Shown piece by piece: positions 36,301-45,553 of a stretch of 64,000 nucleotides of DNA. This stretch comes from Roseivirga sp. UBA6061 (GTDB lineage: Bacteria > Bacteroidota > Bacteroidia > Cytophagales > Cyclobacteriaceae), in contig DIYF01000146.1 in the NCBI GenBank assembly GCA_002427745.1, positions 87,027 to 151,026 of the forward strand. Reading direction: 5' to 3'. How positions within the stretch are numbered: the stretch's first letter is position 1; each line of letters opens with the position of its first letter. The position numbers and the translations under genes were made by a program. The notes under the pieces are model-generated. The model was not told the origin of the DNA. It saw only the letters and a program-made list of their open reading frames with translations, and searched no databases.

Positions 36301-38645
36301 CACGTGGCCAGCAGGGGCGTTTTAACATCTCTCTGAATGTCTCCAACCGTTGCGGCTTTGATACTACCCTGGTACAAACCATCGATGTTTTCGACATTCC
36401 GGAACCTCCTTCAATCCCATCAGCGGTATCACTATGTGAGGGAGATTCGGAGCCATTGAATGCCAATGCCACCAATACTCCCGGACTTACTTTTGAGTGG
36501 AGAGACAGCCAGGGGAATCTGGTAAGTAACTCTGCCCTTTTCACAGTAACGGATCCGGAGGTATACACGGTTACCATCAGCAATGCAGGAGGTTGTACTT
36601 CTTCGGGATCGGTCTTTGTCGGGCCGCCCTTCGAAATATCGCTGCCCGATGCCCAAACGATCTGCCAGGGTGATGCACTGACACTAGACCCACAGGTAAC
36701 AGCCTTTAATTATGTATGGACTGTGCTCAATCCGGATAATACAACCACAAGCCTGCCCAATCAGCAGAGAGCTGATGTAAACAGCAGTGTGCCCGGAGTA
36801 TATACCTATGTAGTCTCTATTGAAGACCCCATTACTCCCGGTTGTTTTGTGAACGACTCTACGGTTGTGACTATCGGAGCCACTCCATTGGCCACAGCCA
36901 GTAATATTGTTGATGTGGCCTGTGGTGACTCTAACGGAAGCTTCGATTTCGATTTGACGACTTCAGGAAGTTACACCTATGAGGTAATAGACAACAGTGG
37001 TGCTGTGGTAGATCAAAATTCGGCCTTTAACGGCCCCGGCTCAACTACGGTAGGCGGTTTACCAGCAGGTCTCTACACTGTTCGTTTTACTGACAATAGT
37101 AGCGGCTGTACGGGCTCACTGGATAACGTTCAGATAGAAAGTACGGCTCCTGATTTCACGATTACCAATGTAGCACTCACAGATGCAGACTGTACCAATC
37201 CTACCGGTGCCATTACTGTCAGCCTGAGTATAGATGTATTCCCGATCTCTTATACACTTACGAATACCACAACAGGTACTGCACTACCTACAGTTACCGG
37301 AGTCACTGCCAATCCCGGCACTACTGACTTTACAGTAGCCAATATTCCGGGTGGTACTTACGATTTAGTAGTGACCTCAAGTGGAGGATGTGTGCAGAGC
37401 AATCCGGGCATCATAGTCAGCACCCCAACGGATGCACAACTGACTACAGAGCCTTTCCTGGATATTTGTGGAGCTAACGCACCTTTAATTGCCACCAGCA
37501 CAAGTCCTGGTGTTGTCCTGACCTGGACGGGACCGGGAGGTTTCAATCAGGTCGACAATGGAAGCGTCACAACAACTGTCAGCGGTATCTATACCGTTAC
37601 GGCCACCCATCCTACGGAAGCTTTCTGTCCGGTGAGTCAGGAAGTAGAGGTAAATCTGGCTATACAGCCTATTGTCACTATTACGGGTTCTGATACCGAA
37701 TGTGATGGCACTGAAACCCTTACGGCTCAGGTGACCAATCCTCAACCAGGTGTAACTTATGTTTACAACTGGTCTAACGGAGCTACCGGGGCATCAATAA
37801 CCGTAACTACAGATGGCACTTACGATGTAACGGTAAGAGAAAGTACGAACCTGACCTGTACCGGTACAGCATCAGAAGACGTGACCTTCCCGGTTCCGTT
37901 AGAGGCCACATTGACTTCAGGACCGGCCTGTCAGGATGGTAATCCGATCACTTTGACGGTAGATGTTACCAGTGGTACAGCCACCAGCTTTACCTGGACG
38001 AGAAATGGCACCAGCATTCCGGGTAGCACCAATGAAATCAATGTAAGTGAAGAAGGTTCTTACCTGGTGAGGGTTAATGCCGGACCATGTTTTATAGAGC
38101 GAGGTATTGAAATCCGCAGAAGCCCGATACCAGATGGTTTACTGCCTGAGCAGGGCTTTTACTGCCCCAGCAGAACCAATAATGAAAGCTTCATAGCCGG
38201 AGAAGGTTTTGTTTCCTATGAATGGACACTGGACGGAGAACCCTTCCCTGATGCAGGTCAGGTGTTGGAAGTGACCAGTGCCGGTATTTACGAAGTAACG
38301 ATGACTACCATACAGGGATGTGAGCAGGTTGACACCATAGAGATCATTGAGAGCTGCGATCCGGTAGTTCTGGCACCCAATGTAATTGTACCGGGTTCAA
38401 CACCACCGAACAACGTATTCTCTGTGGTACCGAACGACTTTGTAGATCAGTTTGAGATCTTCATCTACAGCCGTTGGGGTGAATTAATCTATCAAAGCAA
38501 TTCTGCAGAATTTAAATGGGACGGTACGCTGGACGGTGAAATTGTGCCGCTTGGAACCTATCCCTATATCATTAGGTTTACCAGCCGATTTGAGCCTGAA
38601 AGAGGTACTTTCGAGCAATTCGGATCTGTGGTGGTATTAAGATAA
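33345..38645 (+). CDS. Giant T9SS cargo with two propeller-like modules and type B (gliding-type) C-terminal domain
   Basis: 1766 residues: signal peptide (to about residue 23, SLQGQ), a propeller-like module beginning NWYFTNNDQALIFG with SGDLLFYSDG, a PKD-like domain (around 395-465), a second module with the same signatures (NTWYFGNGAGIDF, NGDVLFYSDG), several PKD/Ig-like cysteine-containing domains, and a C-terminus (APNVIVPGSTPPNNVF, FEIFIYSRWGELIYQS, FKWDGTLDGEIVPLGTYPY) matching the gliding motility-associated CHU_C/type B sorting domain. It should be exported by the T9SS with help from the divergent PorP/SprF protein. The start is GTG 33345; an in-frame ATG-AAA-AGA-TAA lies at 33330. 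Likely surface adhesin-like; ligand unknown. Confidence 0.88.
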   Translation: MVGKTRILTFLAGFCFCLSLQGQNFTRHNWYFTNNDQALIFGKEPDAMSFFDQGKVAQANSGEKLTATDPTSGDLLFYSDGINIYDATHQIMVNGDGISTDPAAVQGMSVSPVPGIGNESLYYLIHRDNTGTILYTVVDMSLQGNRADGLPVGEVRPAQKNVPAGINSRGDGMLTLASSDMTEFWLVTQNSGDGNFEIHEVPAFAPGGSVFNTIGLLDLTVEITASHLAYHPPTAKIAIVPSNDVNIQIVDFNEGTPELVFNSAVANSFVPNQIFGGSAGWSFDGQKLFFSRNTATDGNLYRIDLMDPLASVEPVFNTPLGESLSLLLAPDSTVYHIYSETQGGDRILGRINEPDSALVDLDYESDVFMGQTLGSNYFSQFTPDRNIMPQVVISFQGTEICPENPIQFFSQFTPPTAEPTSYNWDFQPVGMTSNLRAPIMTFTEAGMLTVTLNVEINGRNIPSNTLITEVIDSDLQVSLSDTTICEGETLELDADPASGGGMPMGGPFTYLWSTGESTAQINVTEAGNYWVVVTPTTGCPVYATAAVEVYGDPNPIANTWYFGNGAGIDFKEVDGLPPPPRSITEAHAMDAPEGTATISDQNGDVLFYSDGRTVWNRENGVMPNGTAIGGDSTSAQSVVILPFADDDTQYYVFTTQEVYGENTYLLKYSVIDMKEDDGRGDVVVKDITLFARSTERLIGVEGAWVVAHEYGNNSFRAYPITADGIGAPVISSEGSVHSLNDEFSGQASMKFSADASLIAVALIEGNDDYVELFEFDGMTGEITEFDYRIDLNEGGPALNDQVYDVHFSPGAQKIFASLNNRNQASPGGRILEYRIDTLSTEASRLASRTDITQGSGLAHNIGAMQTGADGQIYVAVETPGNPGNSAFLSSIAATEDTLQASGFNPQQIILAVGNSRLGLPNFVLTNRDELSGPAMSAPDTTCVEERIELTGTGTSDIDEFLWQIVEEATNNTVFSAPGMDTAYVFPRGQQGRFNISLNVSNRCGFDTTLVQTIDVFDIPEPPSIPSAVSLCEGDSEPLNANATNTPGLTFEWRDSQGNLVSNSALFTVTDPEVYTVTISNAGGCTSSGSVFVGPPFEISLPDAQTICQGDALTLDPQVTAFNYVWTVLNPDNTTTSLPNQQRADVNSSVPGVYTYVVSIEDPITPGCFVNDSTVVTIGATPLATASNIVDVACGDSNGSFDFDLTTSGSYTYEVIDNSGAVVDQNSAFNGPGSTTVGGLPAGLYTVRFTDNSSGCTGSLDNVQIESTAPDFTITNVALTDADCTNPTGAITVSLSIDVFPISYTLTNTTTGTALPTVTGVTANPGTTDFTVANIPGGTYDLVVTSSGGCVQSNPGIIVSTPTDAQLTTEPFLDICGANAPLIATSTSPGVVLTWTGPGGFNQVDNGSVTTTVSGIYTVTATHPTEAFCPVSQEVEVNLAIQPIVTITGSDTECDGTETLTAQVTNPQPGVTYVYNWSNGATGASITVTTDGTYDVTVRESTNLTCTGTASEDVTFPVPLEATLTSGPACQDGNPITLTVDVTSGTATSFTWTRNGTSIPGSTNEINVSEEGSYLVRVNAGPCFIERGIEIRRSPIPDGLLPEQGFYCPSRTNNESFIAGEGFVSYEWTLDGEPFPDAGQVLEVTSAGIYEVTMTTIQGCEQVDTIEIIESCDPVVLAPNVIVPGSTPPNNVFSVVPNDFVDQFEIFIYSRWGELIYQSNSAEFKWDGTLDGEIVPLGTYPYIIRFTSRFEPERGTFEQFGSVVVLR

Positions 38646-38662
38646 AGCCAACAGAGCCTAAC

Positions 38663-38703
38663 AAAAGAGCGGCCTTCTGATAGTTCAGAAGGCCGCTCTT
38701 TTT
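38663..38703 (+). terminator. Strong bidirectional intrinsic terminator
   Basis: An 18-bp perfect stem (38663-38680 with 38685-38702) around the loop TAGT, rich in G+C at its centre (GAGCGGCC) and ending in a T-run on the plus strand and also on the minus strand. It serves the giant cargo gene and, read the other way, pgk. Confidence 0.93.
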
Positions 38704-38724
38704 ATATCTGTACTTTAGTTGATC

Positions 38725-39909
38725 TTACTGCAGTGCTGCCACACCCGGTAACTCTTTACCTTCCATGTACTCAAGCAGTGCTCCACCCCCGGTAGATACA
38801 TAAGACACATCATTGCCATACCCCAGGGTGTTTACCGCAGCAGCAGAATCGCCACCACCTATGAGTGAGAAACCGCCCGCTTTGGTTGCCTCAACAATTG
38901 CCTCAGCTACAGCTTTAGTACCACCGGCAAAGTTTTCCATTTCGAAAACGCCCATAGGTCCGTTCCAAAGTACTGTTTTAGATTCCTTTACTGTATTTGA
39001 AAAAACCTGAGCAGCCTGCGGCCCTATGTCAAGTCCCATCCAGCCATCAGGAATAGCATGGTTCATCCCAATCTGGGTATTAGCGTCATTACTGAAGTTA
39101 TCAGCCAGTACAGAGTCGATAGGCAGCATCAGGTCAACCCCCAGATCTTTCGCCTTTTGGATCAGCTCTTTGGCAAGATCGAGTTTATCTTCCTCCACCA
39201 GAGAGTTACCGATACTGCCCCCCATGGCTTTGAAGAACGTGTATGACATACCTCCTCCGATAATAAGGTTATCTACTTTTTCGAGCAGTCTCTCGATGAT
39301 GAGGATCTTGTCAGAGATTTTAGCGCCTCCCATGATTGCCGTATAAGGTTTCTGAGCCTCATCCAAAACTTTTTGAGCATTCTCCAACTCGGCCTGCATA
39401 ACAAAACCACAACCCTTCTCCTCAAAAAACTGCGCTATGATGGAAGTGGAAGCATGTGCACGATGAGCTGTTCCAAATGCATCATTGATATAAATATCTC
39501 CGTGCTCAGACAGTGATTTGGCGAATTCTACATCCCCTTTAGTCTCTTGCTTATAGAACCTCAGATTTTCCAGTAAAAGGATTTCTCCTGACTTCAATGA
39601 AGCCGACTGTGATTTGGCTTCGGCACTGATACAATCATCCGCAAACTGTACGGTTCTGTCAAATACCTTACTCAGGTGATCGACCAGGTGCTTTAATGAA
39701 AACTTATGTTCCGGTCCTTCCTTGGGTCTGCCCAAATGAGACATCAAAACCACAGCACCACCTTCATCAAGTATTTTCTGAATCGTAGGTGTGGCCGCCT
39801 TAATACGGGTATCATCGGTAATGGCGAAATCGCCATTTAAAGGCACGTTGAAGTCTACCCGGATGAGGGCCCGCTTCCCGTTAAAATCAAAGTCGTTTAC
39901 AGTGTTCAT
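38725..39909 (-). CDS. pgk: Phosphoglycerate kinase
   Basis: Glycolytic/gluconeogenic enzyme interconverting 1,3-bisphosphoglycerate plus ADP and 3-phosphoglycerate plus ATP in the cytosol. [13 protein letters not shown] is the N-terminal substrate-binding segment, with [13 protein letters not shown] and LLLENLRFY. The C-terminal nucleotide domain shows [22 protein letters not shown] and the [13 protein letters not shown] loop. At 394 residues the length is normal. It is the last gene of a TPR lipoprotein-sua5-pgk set, 51 bases after sua5. Confidence 0.98.
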   Translation of the reverse strand: MNTVNDFDFNGKRALIRVDFNVPLNGDFAITDDTRIKAATPTIQKILDEGGAVVLMSHLGRPKEGPEHKFSLKHLVDHLSKVFDRTVQFADDCISAEAKSQSASLKSGEILLLENLRFYKQETKGDVEFAKSLSEHGDIYINDAFGTAHRAHASTSIIAQFFEEKGCGFVMQAELENAQKVLDEAQKPYTAIMGGAKISDKILIIERLLEKVDNLIIGGGMSYTFFKAMGGSIGNSLVEEDKLDLAKELIQKAKDLGVDLMLPIDSVLADNFSNDANTQIGMNHAIPDGWMGLDIGPQAAQVFSNTVKESKTVLWNGPMGVFEMENFAGGTKAVAEAIVEATKAGGFSLIGGGDSAAAVNTLGYGNDVSYVSTGGGALLEYMEGKELPGVAALQ

Positions 39910-39960
39910 GCGTTTTCTGTTAATCTTTTTTATCTCCAGAATGGTTTGTTGGTCGTATCA

Positions 39961-40923
39961 TTAGTCAATTGCTGCAGCTCTTTTCAGACGGTCGTTCACA
40001 GCTCTGCCCAGCCCCACATCGGGTACTTTAACCGCAATAATCTGCTCTACTTCATCTTTTCCGTCAAGCATCCGCATCATTCCAAAAAGTTGCTTAGCCG
40101 CCTCTCGCACATCTCCTCCGGGGGCTAGTTTATATTGTTTCTCTGCCGGTACCTGAGGTAATAACTCATCAAAAACCAGCACAGCAAATTGCTCATTTTC
40201 AGGTAAAGTAAAAGCCTCTGCCGAATCTATCAAAACAAACGATTTCCCTGGGGCGTAGTGGCTCTTGAGCATACCCGGGGCCGCTGGTGTAGAGCTGGAA
40301 TGGGCCTGAACCTCAATCTTACCCAGTACCTCTTCAATGGCCTCAATGGCCAAACCTCCCATCCTTAATACAGCAGGTTGATCTCCTTCAAAGCTTACTA
40401 TAGTAGACTCAACGCCTACTTCGCAATTACCACCATCCAGAATATAGGGAATATCCTGGCCCAACTGCTGTTGAACATGTGCCGGACTCGTGGGACTAAC
40501 ATATCCAAAGGGGTTAGCACTGGGAGCCGCTACAGGAAAGTCGATTGACTCGAGCAGACTGAGCGTCAGCGGATGATTTGGTATCCTTACCGCCACTGTA
40601 TCCAGCCCGGAGGTAACCAGGTCGGGTATGAGTGATTTTTTCTTAAAAAGAATCGTTAACGGACCCGGCCAGAATTTTTCAGCCAGCTTTTCTGCCACAG
40701 CGGGAATTTCTTTAACAAAGTGCCTGACTTTTTCGAGCGAATTGGTGTGAAGAATCAGAGGGTCGAAGCTCGGTCGTTTCTTCGTTGAGAAAATAGATGC
40801 CACAGCATCCACATTCAGTCCGTTACCTGCCAGTCCATAAACGGTTTCTGTCGGAATGGCCACCAGTTTACCCTGTTGAAGCAGGCTTCGGGCTTTCGCT
40901 ACATCTCTCCCCAGCTCGGCCAT
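39961..40923 (-). CDS. L-threonylcarbamoyladenylate synthase (Sua5/YrdC)
   Basis: Makes threonylcarbamoyl-AMP from Thr, bicarbonate and ATP for t6A37 modification of ANN-decoding tRNAs. The YrdC domain is clear (GKLVAIPTETVYGLAGNGLN, KKRPSFDPLILH, PGPLTILFKK, VAAPSANPFGYVSPT). A linker and a C-terminal Sua5 domain (APGMLKSHYAPGKSF onwards) follow. The ATG at 40923 gives 320 residues, the two-domain Sua5 size; a 26-codon extension upstream is open but overlaps the TPR gene. One base separates it from that gene. Confidence 0.95.
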   Translation of the reverse strand: MAELGRDVAKARSLLQQGKLVAIPTETVYGLAGNGLNVDAVASIFSTKKRPSFDPLILHTNSLEKVRHFVKEIPAVAEKLAEKFWPGPLTILFKKKSLIPDLVTSGLDTVAVRIPNHPLTLSLLESIDFPVAAPSANPFGYVSPTSPAHVQQQLGQDIPYILDGGNCEVGVESTIVSFEGDQPAVLRMGGLAIEAIEEVLGKIEVQAHSSSTPAAPGMLKSHYAPGKSFVLIDSAEAFTLPENEQFAVLVFDELLPQVPAEKQYKLAPGGDVREAAKQLFGMMRMLDGKDEVEQIIAVKVPDVGLGRAVNDRLKRAAAID

Positions 40924-40924
40924 C

Positions 40925-41641
40925 TTATTGCAAACAGTTTTGGGCAATGGCCTCTTGCGCATCTTCAATGCCATAACCAGAAGCACTCTGCAGATACTCA
41001 CAGCCCTCTGTGCGATTGCCTATGGTAATTTCAGCCAGCCCCAGCCAGTAGTAGGCTTCTCCCAGGTCGCTTTTCAGTTCTATTGCCTTTTTAAAATCAA
41101 AAATGGCATCGTCCATATTGTTGATCCTCAGCTCAACCTTGCCCTTATAGAGATAGATAAGCGGATTATTGGCTCCAAGTCTTAAAGCAAATTCGAAATC
41201 GAAAAGTGCACGATCAAACTCATTGTACCTGGAAAGAATAGCCCCTCTGTTCACATAGGCATCTGTAACATCCGGTTTGATTTCAATGGCCTTGTCATAA
41301 TCCTGCATAGCCCCCACATCGTCTCCCAGCATTCGCTTGCCATTTCCGCGATTGTAGTAAGCCCGGTAGTCGGTGCTGTCTATTCGAATGGCTTCATTAA
41401 AGGAAAGGATGGATTGCGCCAGGCTATCAATCCTGATCAAGGCAACCCCTTTAGCATTGTGTGCCATGAAGTTATCATTGTTTCTGGCAATTACACGATC
41501 GAAAAGTCTGATGGCCTCCTGATAATTCTCGAGGTCCATTTGATTTCTGCCCTCTGCAATCAATTCTTCTTCGGACATGCTGCAGCCTGTTGACAGGACA
41601 ATCAGCAGGGTAACTCCTAAAACTTTCAGCGCTTTTCCCAT
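40925..41641 (-). CDS. TPR-repeat lipoprotein
   Basis: A 238-residue lipoprotein (lipobox LSTGC, Cys20) followed by about five to six tetratricopeptide repeats: LIAEGRNQMDLENYQEAIRL, FMAHNAKGVALIRIDSL, YRAYYNRGNGKRMLGD, TDAYVNRGAILSRYNEF and GEAYYWLGLAEITIGN are consecutive helix-A segments. Such proteins act as scaffolds on the periplasmic face of the outer membrane or at the cell surface; the partner is unknown. The ATG at 41641 gives the proper signal peptide. It is the first gene of the set with sua5 and pgk. Confidence 0.86.
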   Translation of the reverse strand: MGKALKVLGVTLLIVLSTGCSMSEEELIAEGRNQMDLENYQEAIRLFDRVIARNNDNFMAHNAKGVALIRIDSLAQSILSFNEAIRIDSTDYRAYYNRGNGKRMLGDDVGAMQDYDKAIEIKPDVTDAYVNRGAILSRYNEFDRALFDFEFALRLGANNPLIYLYKGKVELRINNMDDAIFDFKKAIELKSDLGEAYYWLGLAEITIGNRTEGCEYLQSASGYGIEDAQEAIAQNCLQ

Positions 41642-41659
41642 GGCATTGACTTGAGTGCG

Positions 41660-41667
41660 CAAAGATA
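41660..41667 (-). promoter_or_regulatory. -7 element before the TPR lipoprotein-sua5-pgk genes
   Basis: Read leftward it is TATCTTTG, an exact TAnnTTTG match 18 bases before the ATG at 41641. The -33 region is T-rich but has no clear TTTG at 19-21 bases. Confidence 0.5.
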
Positions 41668-41753
41668 AGGGGTAGCCTCAAAAGAAAAAGGTTTCGCAAA
41701 AACTAGCTATGCTCTGCTTAGAAAACAGCCTAAAGTGGAAACCTCCTGCTTTA

Positions 41754-44579
41754 CTAGTTATTCGTTAACAAAATGCGGGTAGAGAAGTTCTCTCGCTTGT
41801 AGTTGATCCTGACCAGATAGGGCCCGGGAGCCATACGGTTTCCCTGGGTATTGGTACCATCCCAGAAGAGCTCGTTATTTCCCTGAAAGCCCAGGCCGTT
41901 AGACAGAATCTTCACCAGCTGTCCGGAGGAGTTATAAATTCTTACCCAGATAAAGCTTGTCTCAGGCAGGTTAAACCGAATAGTCACCTCGTCTACGAAG
42001 GGGTTAGGGAAGGGAGATTCGACTTCTACATTATCTCCAAAGCTCACCACCTCAGGTCTCACCACATCCGTAATGCGGGAAACAAACAAGCCATTGCCAT
42101 GTGTGGCCGCTACTACCCGACCATCAAGCCTGCGATAGTCAACCATATTCACGATTGAGTTCCCGATGACCTCGGGAGATTCAAGCTCCCAGGTGATACT
42201 GCCTGACGAGAGATCGGTAGTGCTATAAAGACCTGTGCTGGTAGCCAGAAAGTACTCGGCAGAACCGTTGGTTTTAGGTACTACGCGTACCCAGCGCACA
42301 GATGGTCCATTTCCACTTCCATCGGCATTCTCTTCAAGGTTCCCTGATACGTCTGTAAATGTTGCTCCGCCATCAGTCGAGCGAAATATACTGACCACCC
42401 CATAGTTGGTAAAGGTCACCACAACTTCAGAGGCATCAACCGGGTTGACCGAGACAGAGCCTATATTGGCTTCAATCGGGAACAGATTTGATGTAATATC
42501 TGTAACGGTGTAGTCATCAGAATGGGCATCTTCAATTTTAAACAAGCGCCCCAGTGAAGTACCAAAGAATACGATATTGGCCGGCTCCGTAGAAACTTCC
42601 ACAGCACTGATTACTCCGCTCGGAATTTCTGTGTCGTTAAGCCTCGTCCAGTTTACAGAAGTAGGGTCCTGAGCCCCTGAAGGAATCTGGCTTAGGTTCC
42701 TGTTTCTCCAGAGAAAATCACCCCCTGCCAGATACATGCGATTGCCGTTATTGGGATCAAGGATGTAGGGGTTAATAAACAGGTAAGGCTGATCCGGATC
42801 GGATCCTCCTCCTATCGGGTCAACCCGGGCAAAAGAAGTAAGTTCAAATTCATCGTTCAGCGTGAGCCTGAAAATACGGCTGTTCTGGAAAGACATGTAG
42901 TAATAAATACCAAAGCGCGTTGAAGCCGTATAGGCCCCGTCCCCTCCTATTATTCTTCTCGTATTATCCTGTGTGAGCGTAGTGGTAGATAACAGGCTTC
43001 CATTGTCCTGCAGACCACCGGTTACAAAGTTATCACTGGGGAATCGGCTCACATGACCGGTATAATACTGTGTGGTGATGTATCCGTTATTCAACGACTC
43101 ATAGGCTACCTCATCGGCCATGGCATTGGTAGAACGAAAAATCCCTCCGTCATTAGCCGAGAGAATCACATTTGGATTTGACGGCAGAAAGAGCATTTCG
43201 TGCTGGTCGGGGTGGTGGCCGGGGTAAACAGCAACTCCTTCCACATTCGGGTCATAGCCTCCGATCAGAGTAGTATTGTTCCTGGTGGCAAAACCATCCG
43301 TAGAGCGATATAAATTCGTACCTCCCAGAAAGACGGTATTTTCATCTGTAGGATGTACTCTGACAAACATATCGTAGGAATCCTGAGAATCGAACAACTC
43401 AATATCTCCTGTGCCATCGGGCAAGCCATTCATCGTCTCCACCCTGTTGGCCGCACGGTTAAATCTTCTGAGGGTATGCGTATTGCGGGTATCCGAAATA
43501 AAGTAAACAATACCGGGGTTGCCCGGAGCAGAACCAATTTCTGTTCTTCTGGTGGGCACGCCAGGCTCACCAAAAAACTTCTGCCAGTTTACGCCATCAG
43601 TAGAGCGATAAAAACCACCGGCATCTGCAAGCTCATCAGGATCATTGGTTACTGAGCTCAGAGTGGCATAAAACGTTCCATCACTTGCCCTGTGCAGGTC
43701 TGTATAAAAGATAGAAGTAACCTCATTTAAATCAGTACTGCCAAGGCCCAGAAGATCTCCGCCCAACACAGTCTGCCAGCTTTGTCCTCCGTCCGTTGAG
43801 CGAACAATGCCGCCAAAGATGGCCGCTAAGATTTCGTCCTCGCTGTCGTTATTGGGGTTAACAGCCAGGTCCCAGACATAATTAAACGGGAAATCGAAAC
43901 TACCCGGGTTATTGGTTTCAGTAGAGGCCAGCTTCTTCCAGGTACGTCCCCCGTCAGTCGACTTGAACATACCATCGCCACGAAAAGGAGCGCCTGAGGC
44001 TCTGCTTGAATTTCCTATCAATTCTCCGGTACCATAGTACCAGACATTTTCTTTTCCCGGCCGTATGTCCTGCACAATAGCGGTAACACTCTGGAGCTGG
44101 TCTATGGCCGTAGTCTTGGTCCAGCTGGCTCCGGCATCCTCAGAGCGCCATACACCGCCTGAAACCCCTCCGGCCAGCAAAATATTCTCATTAGTCACAT
44201 CAATGGCCAGAGCCCGTGTTCTGCCTCCGAAGTTTTCCGGTCCGATGGCACTCCAGTCAAGGGCCTCAGAAGACTCAGACCCTGCGGATTGACGGGCAAT
44301 TGAGTTATCTACTCCGGCCAGCTGTGCCTTGGCATAGCTCAGCTCTTTTTTGCGCATGTCTGCCGGTACTGTTTTGGTCTGAGGATTTATCAGTCGCATT
44401 TCCTCATACTCTCTTCTGGACTGTACGTTTTCCTTTGCTCCGATCTCTGATCTGGCCTGCGGGGGAGCAACTACATCACTCACCTCCGGATGATCAGCCA
44501 AAAAGACGTTTGCCACGGAAATCAGTACCCAAACGGCTACCAACCCCAGGAAAAACCCTTGTAGTTTCAGTTTTTTCAT
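41754..44579 (-). CDS. T9SS type A cargo with VPS10/BNR-type beta-propeller
   Basis: A 941-residue exported protein. The N-terminal hydrophobic segment (about 9-28) is a signal peptide or anchor. Most of the chain is made of sortilin/BNR repeats recognisable by recurring FRSTDGG, RSTDGGQSW, MFKSTDGGRTWKKL and WRSEDAGASWTK words, the Asp-box blades of propellers. The C-terminus (PFPNPFVDEVTIRFNLPE, IWVRIYNSSGQLVKIL, NELFWDGTNTQGNRMAPG) is a type A T9SS sorting domain. It should be released or anchored to the surface after cleavage by a PorU-type sortase such as the one at 55.9-61.1 kb. Some relatives are glycosidases, but no catalytic motif is evident. Confidence 0.88.
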   Translation of the reverse strand: MKKLKLQGFFLGLVAVWVLISVANVFLADHPEVSDVVAPPQARSEIGAKENVQSRREYEEMRLINPQTKTVPADMRKKELSYAKAQLAGVDNSIARQSAGSESSEALDWSAIGPENFGGRTRALAIDVTNENILLAGGVSGGVWRSEDAGASWTKTTAIDQLQSVTAIVQDIRPGKENVWYYGTGELIGNSSRASGAPFRGDGMFKSTDGGRTWKKLASTETNNPGSFDFPFNYVWDLAVNPNNDSEDEILAAIFGGIVRSTDGGQSWQTVLGGDLLGLGSTDLNEVTSIFYTDLHRASDGTFYATLSSVTNDPDELADAGGFYRSTDGVNWQKFFGEPGVPTRRTEIGSAPGNPGIVYFISDTRNTHTLRRFNRAANRVETMNGLPDGTGDIELFDSQDSYDMFVRVHPTDENTVFLGGTNLYRSTDGFATRNNTTLIGGYDPNVEGVAVYPGHHPDQHEMLFLPSNPNVILSANDGGIFRSTNAMADEVAYESLNNGYITTQYYTGHVSRFPSDNFVTGGLQDNGSLLSTTTLTQDNTRRIIGGDGAYTASTRFGIYYYMSFQNSRIFRLTLNDEFELTSFARVDPIGGGSDPDQPYLFINPYILDPNNGNRMYLAGGDFLWRNRNLSQIPSGAQDPTSVNWTRLNDTEIPSGVISAVEVSTEPANIVFFGTSLGRLFKIEDAHSDDYTVTDITSNLFPIEANIGSVSVNPVDASEVVVTFTNYGVVSIFRSTDGGATFTDVSGNLEENADGSGNGPSVRWVRVVPKTNGSAEYFLATSTGLYSTTDLSSGSITWELESPEVIGNSIVNMVDYRRLDGRVVAATHGNGLFVSRITDVVRPEVVSFGDNVEVESPFPNPFVDEVTIRFNLPETSFIWVRIYNSSGQLVKILSNGLGFQGNNELFWDGTNTQGNRMAPGPYLVRINYKRENFSTRILLTNN

Positions 44580-44609
44580 GTTCGCTAAAGATAACGCAAG
44601 AATGCCACT

Positions 44610-45188
44610 TTAATACGTACGGGCCGACATTTTACCCTCCATCTTTCTGGTTTTCTCTACCATGCGCAAGATGGATTTATTCTCATCTGTCTCTGCAGCT
44701 ACTTTATCCAGTGGCAACCAGGCCAGGTCATTGGATTCATGACTTACTTTAAATGGAGTACCCCTGCGTACCTGAATAACATAGCGGATATCAAAGTGTT
44801 CATGTTCCGGGACACCTTTCCTTTCAGGAATAACATGGATATCCAGATCAAAAATCTGTTCAGAGAGCAATTCAAGCCTCTCCATTCCGGTTTCTTCAAG
44901 GGCTTCTTTCAGGGCTACCCGGCTTACGTTCTCATCTCCATCAGCATGCCCTCCCGGCTGAAGCCATCTGTTGAGTTTGGCATGGTGCGTCATGAAGGCA
45001 TAACCACAAGACTCATCTATAATCCAGGCCGAGCCCGTTATATGCCCCTTTAACAAGGACCGCTCGAAGCAGTTCTCATGAGTCTCTATCAGCTCGATAA
45101 AACGCTTTTTATAGACCATCTCTGCCGGATAGTCACTTTCATATCCGGCAAGCTCGTCAAGTAATTGCCTGCGCTGGTCAGAGGCCAT
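44610..45188 (-). CDS. Nudix hydrolase
   Basis: A 192-residue member of the Nudix family, hydrolysing nucleoside diphosphate-linked substrates. The Nudix box starts at Gly80: GX5E with Glu86, then KEALEETGM (94-102). It has Lys in place of the usual Arg before the first Glu of the REUXEEXGU core, while both metal-binding Glu98 and Glu99 are present. A preceding segment (LKGHITGSAWIIDES) forms the first strands. Substrate unknown. It overlaps the upstream small exported protein gene by 11 bases and precedes the T9SS propeller gene. Confidence 0.9.
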   Translation of the reverse strand: MASDQRRQLLDELAGYESDYPAEMVYKKRFIELIETHENCFERSLLKGHITGSAWIIDESCGYAFMTHHAKLNRWLQPGGHADGDENVSRVALKEALEETGMERLELLSEQIFDLDIHVIPERKGVPEHEHFDIRYVIQVRRGTPFKVSHESNDLAWLPLDKVAAETDENKSILRMVEKTRKMEGKMSARTY

Positions 45189-45549
45189 CCGTAATCACAA
45201 TATTCACCTTATTTACTTTCCCTTTCTTCAGGGTATCCACGATAGAACCACCGTTGGTATTATCCAAATCGCCTTTCGTTACCAGGATGTAATAAGATGC
45301 CGCTTCCAGCTTTTTGAAGGTCACCTGTCCCTTGGCATTAGTCAGTTGGTACTTCTGCAGATCATTCGCTTCTTTGGTATAGTCGTCCTCATTTCTAAAG
45401 ATTCGGACCTTGGCATCCTGTACCACATTACCCAGGGCATCCACCACCGTAATCTTGAGCTTGGTACTTAAGATTTGCGCCTCAGCGTTTTGTTGAACCA
45501 ACACAGTGCCCATCAACACGATGAGCATAACAGGGAGTAGTCTTTTCAT
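45178..45549 (-). CDS. Small secreted protein with carboxypeptidase-regulatory-like domain
   Basis: A 123-residue protein with signal peptide MKRLLPVMLIVLMGTVLVQQ up to about AEAQ and one small beta-sandwich: KITVVDALGNVVQDAKVRIF, TNAKGQVTFKKLEAASYYIL and VNIVITDG match the transthyretin-like CarboxypepD_reg fold. Such domains often stand at the N-terminus of TonB receptors; here it is alone. The start at 45549 gives a proper signal peptide; an in-frame ATG at 45561 overlaps the upstream gene. It forms a tight group with the 197-residue unknown and the Nudix gene. Confidence 0.75.
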   Translation of the reverse strand: MKRLLPVMLIVLMGTVLVQQNAEAQILSTKLKITVVDALGNVVQDAKVRIFRNEDDYTKEANDLQKYQLTNAKGQVTFKKLEAASYYILVTKGDLDNTNGGSIVDTLKKGKVNKVNIVITDGL

Positions 45550-45553
45550 TACT

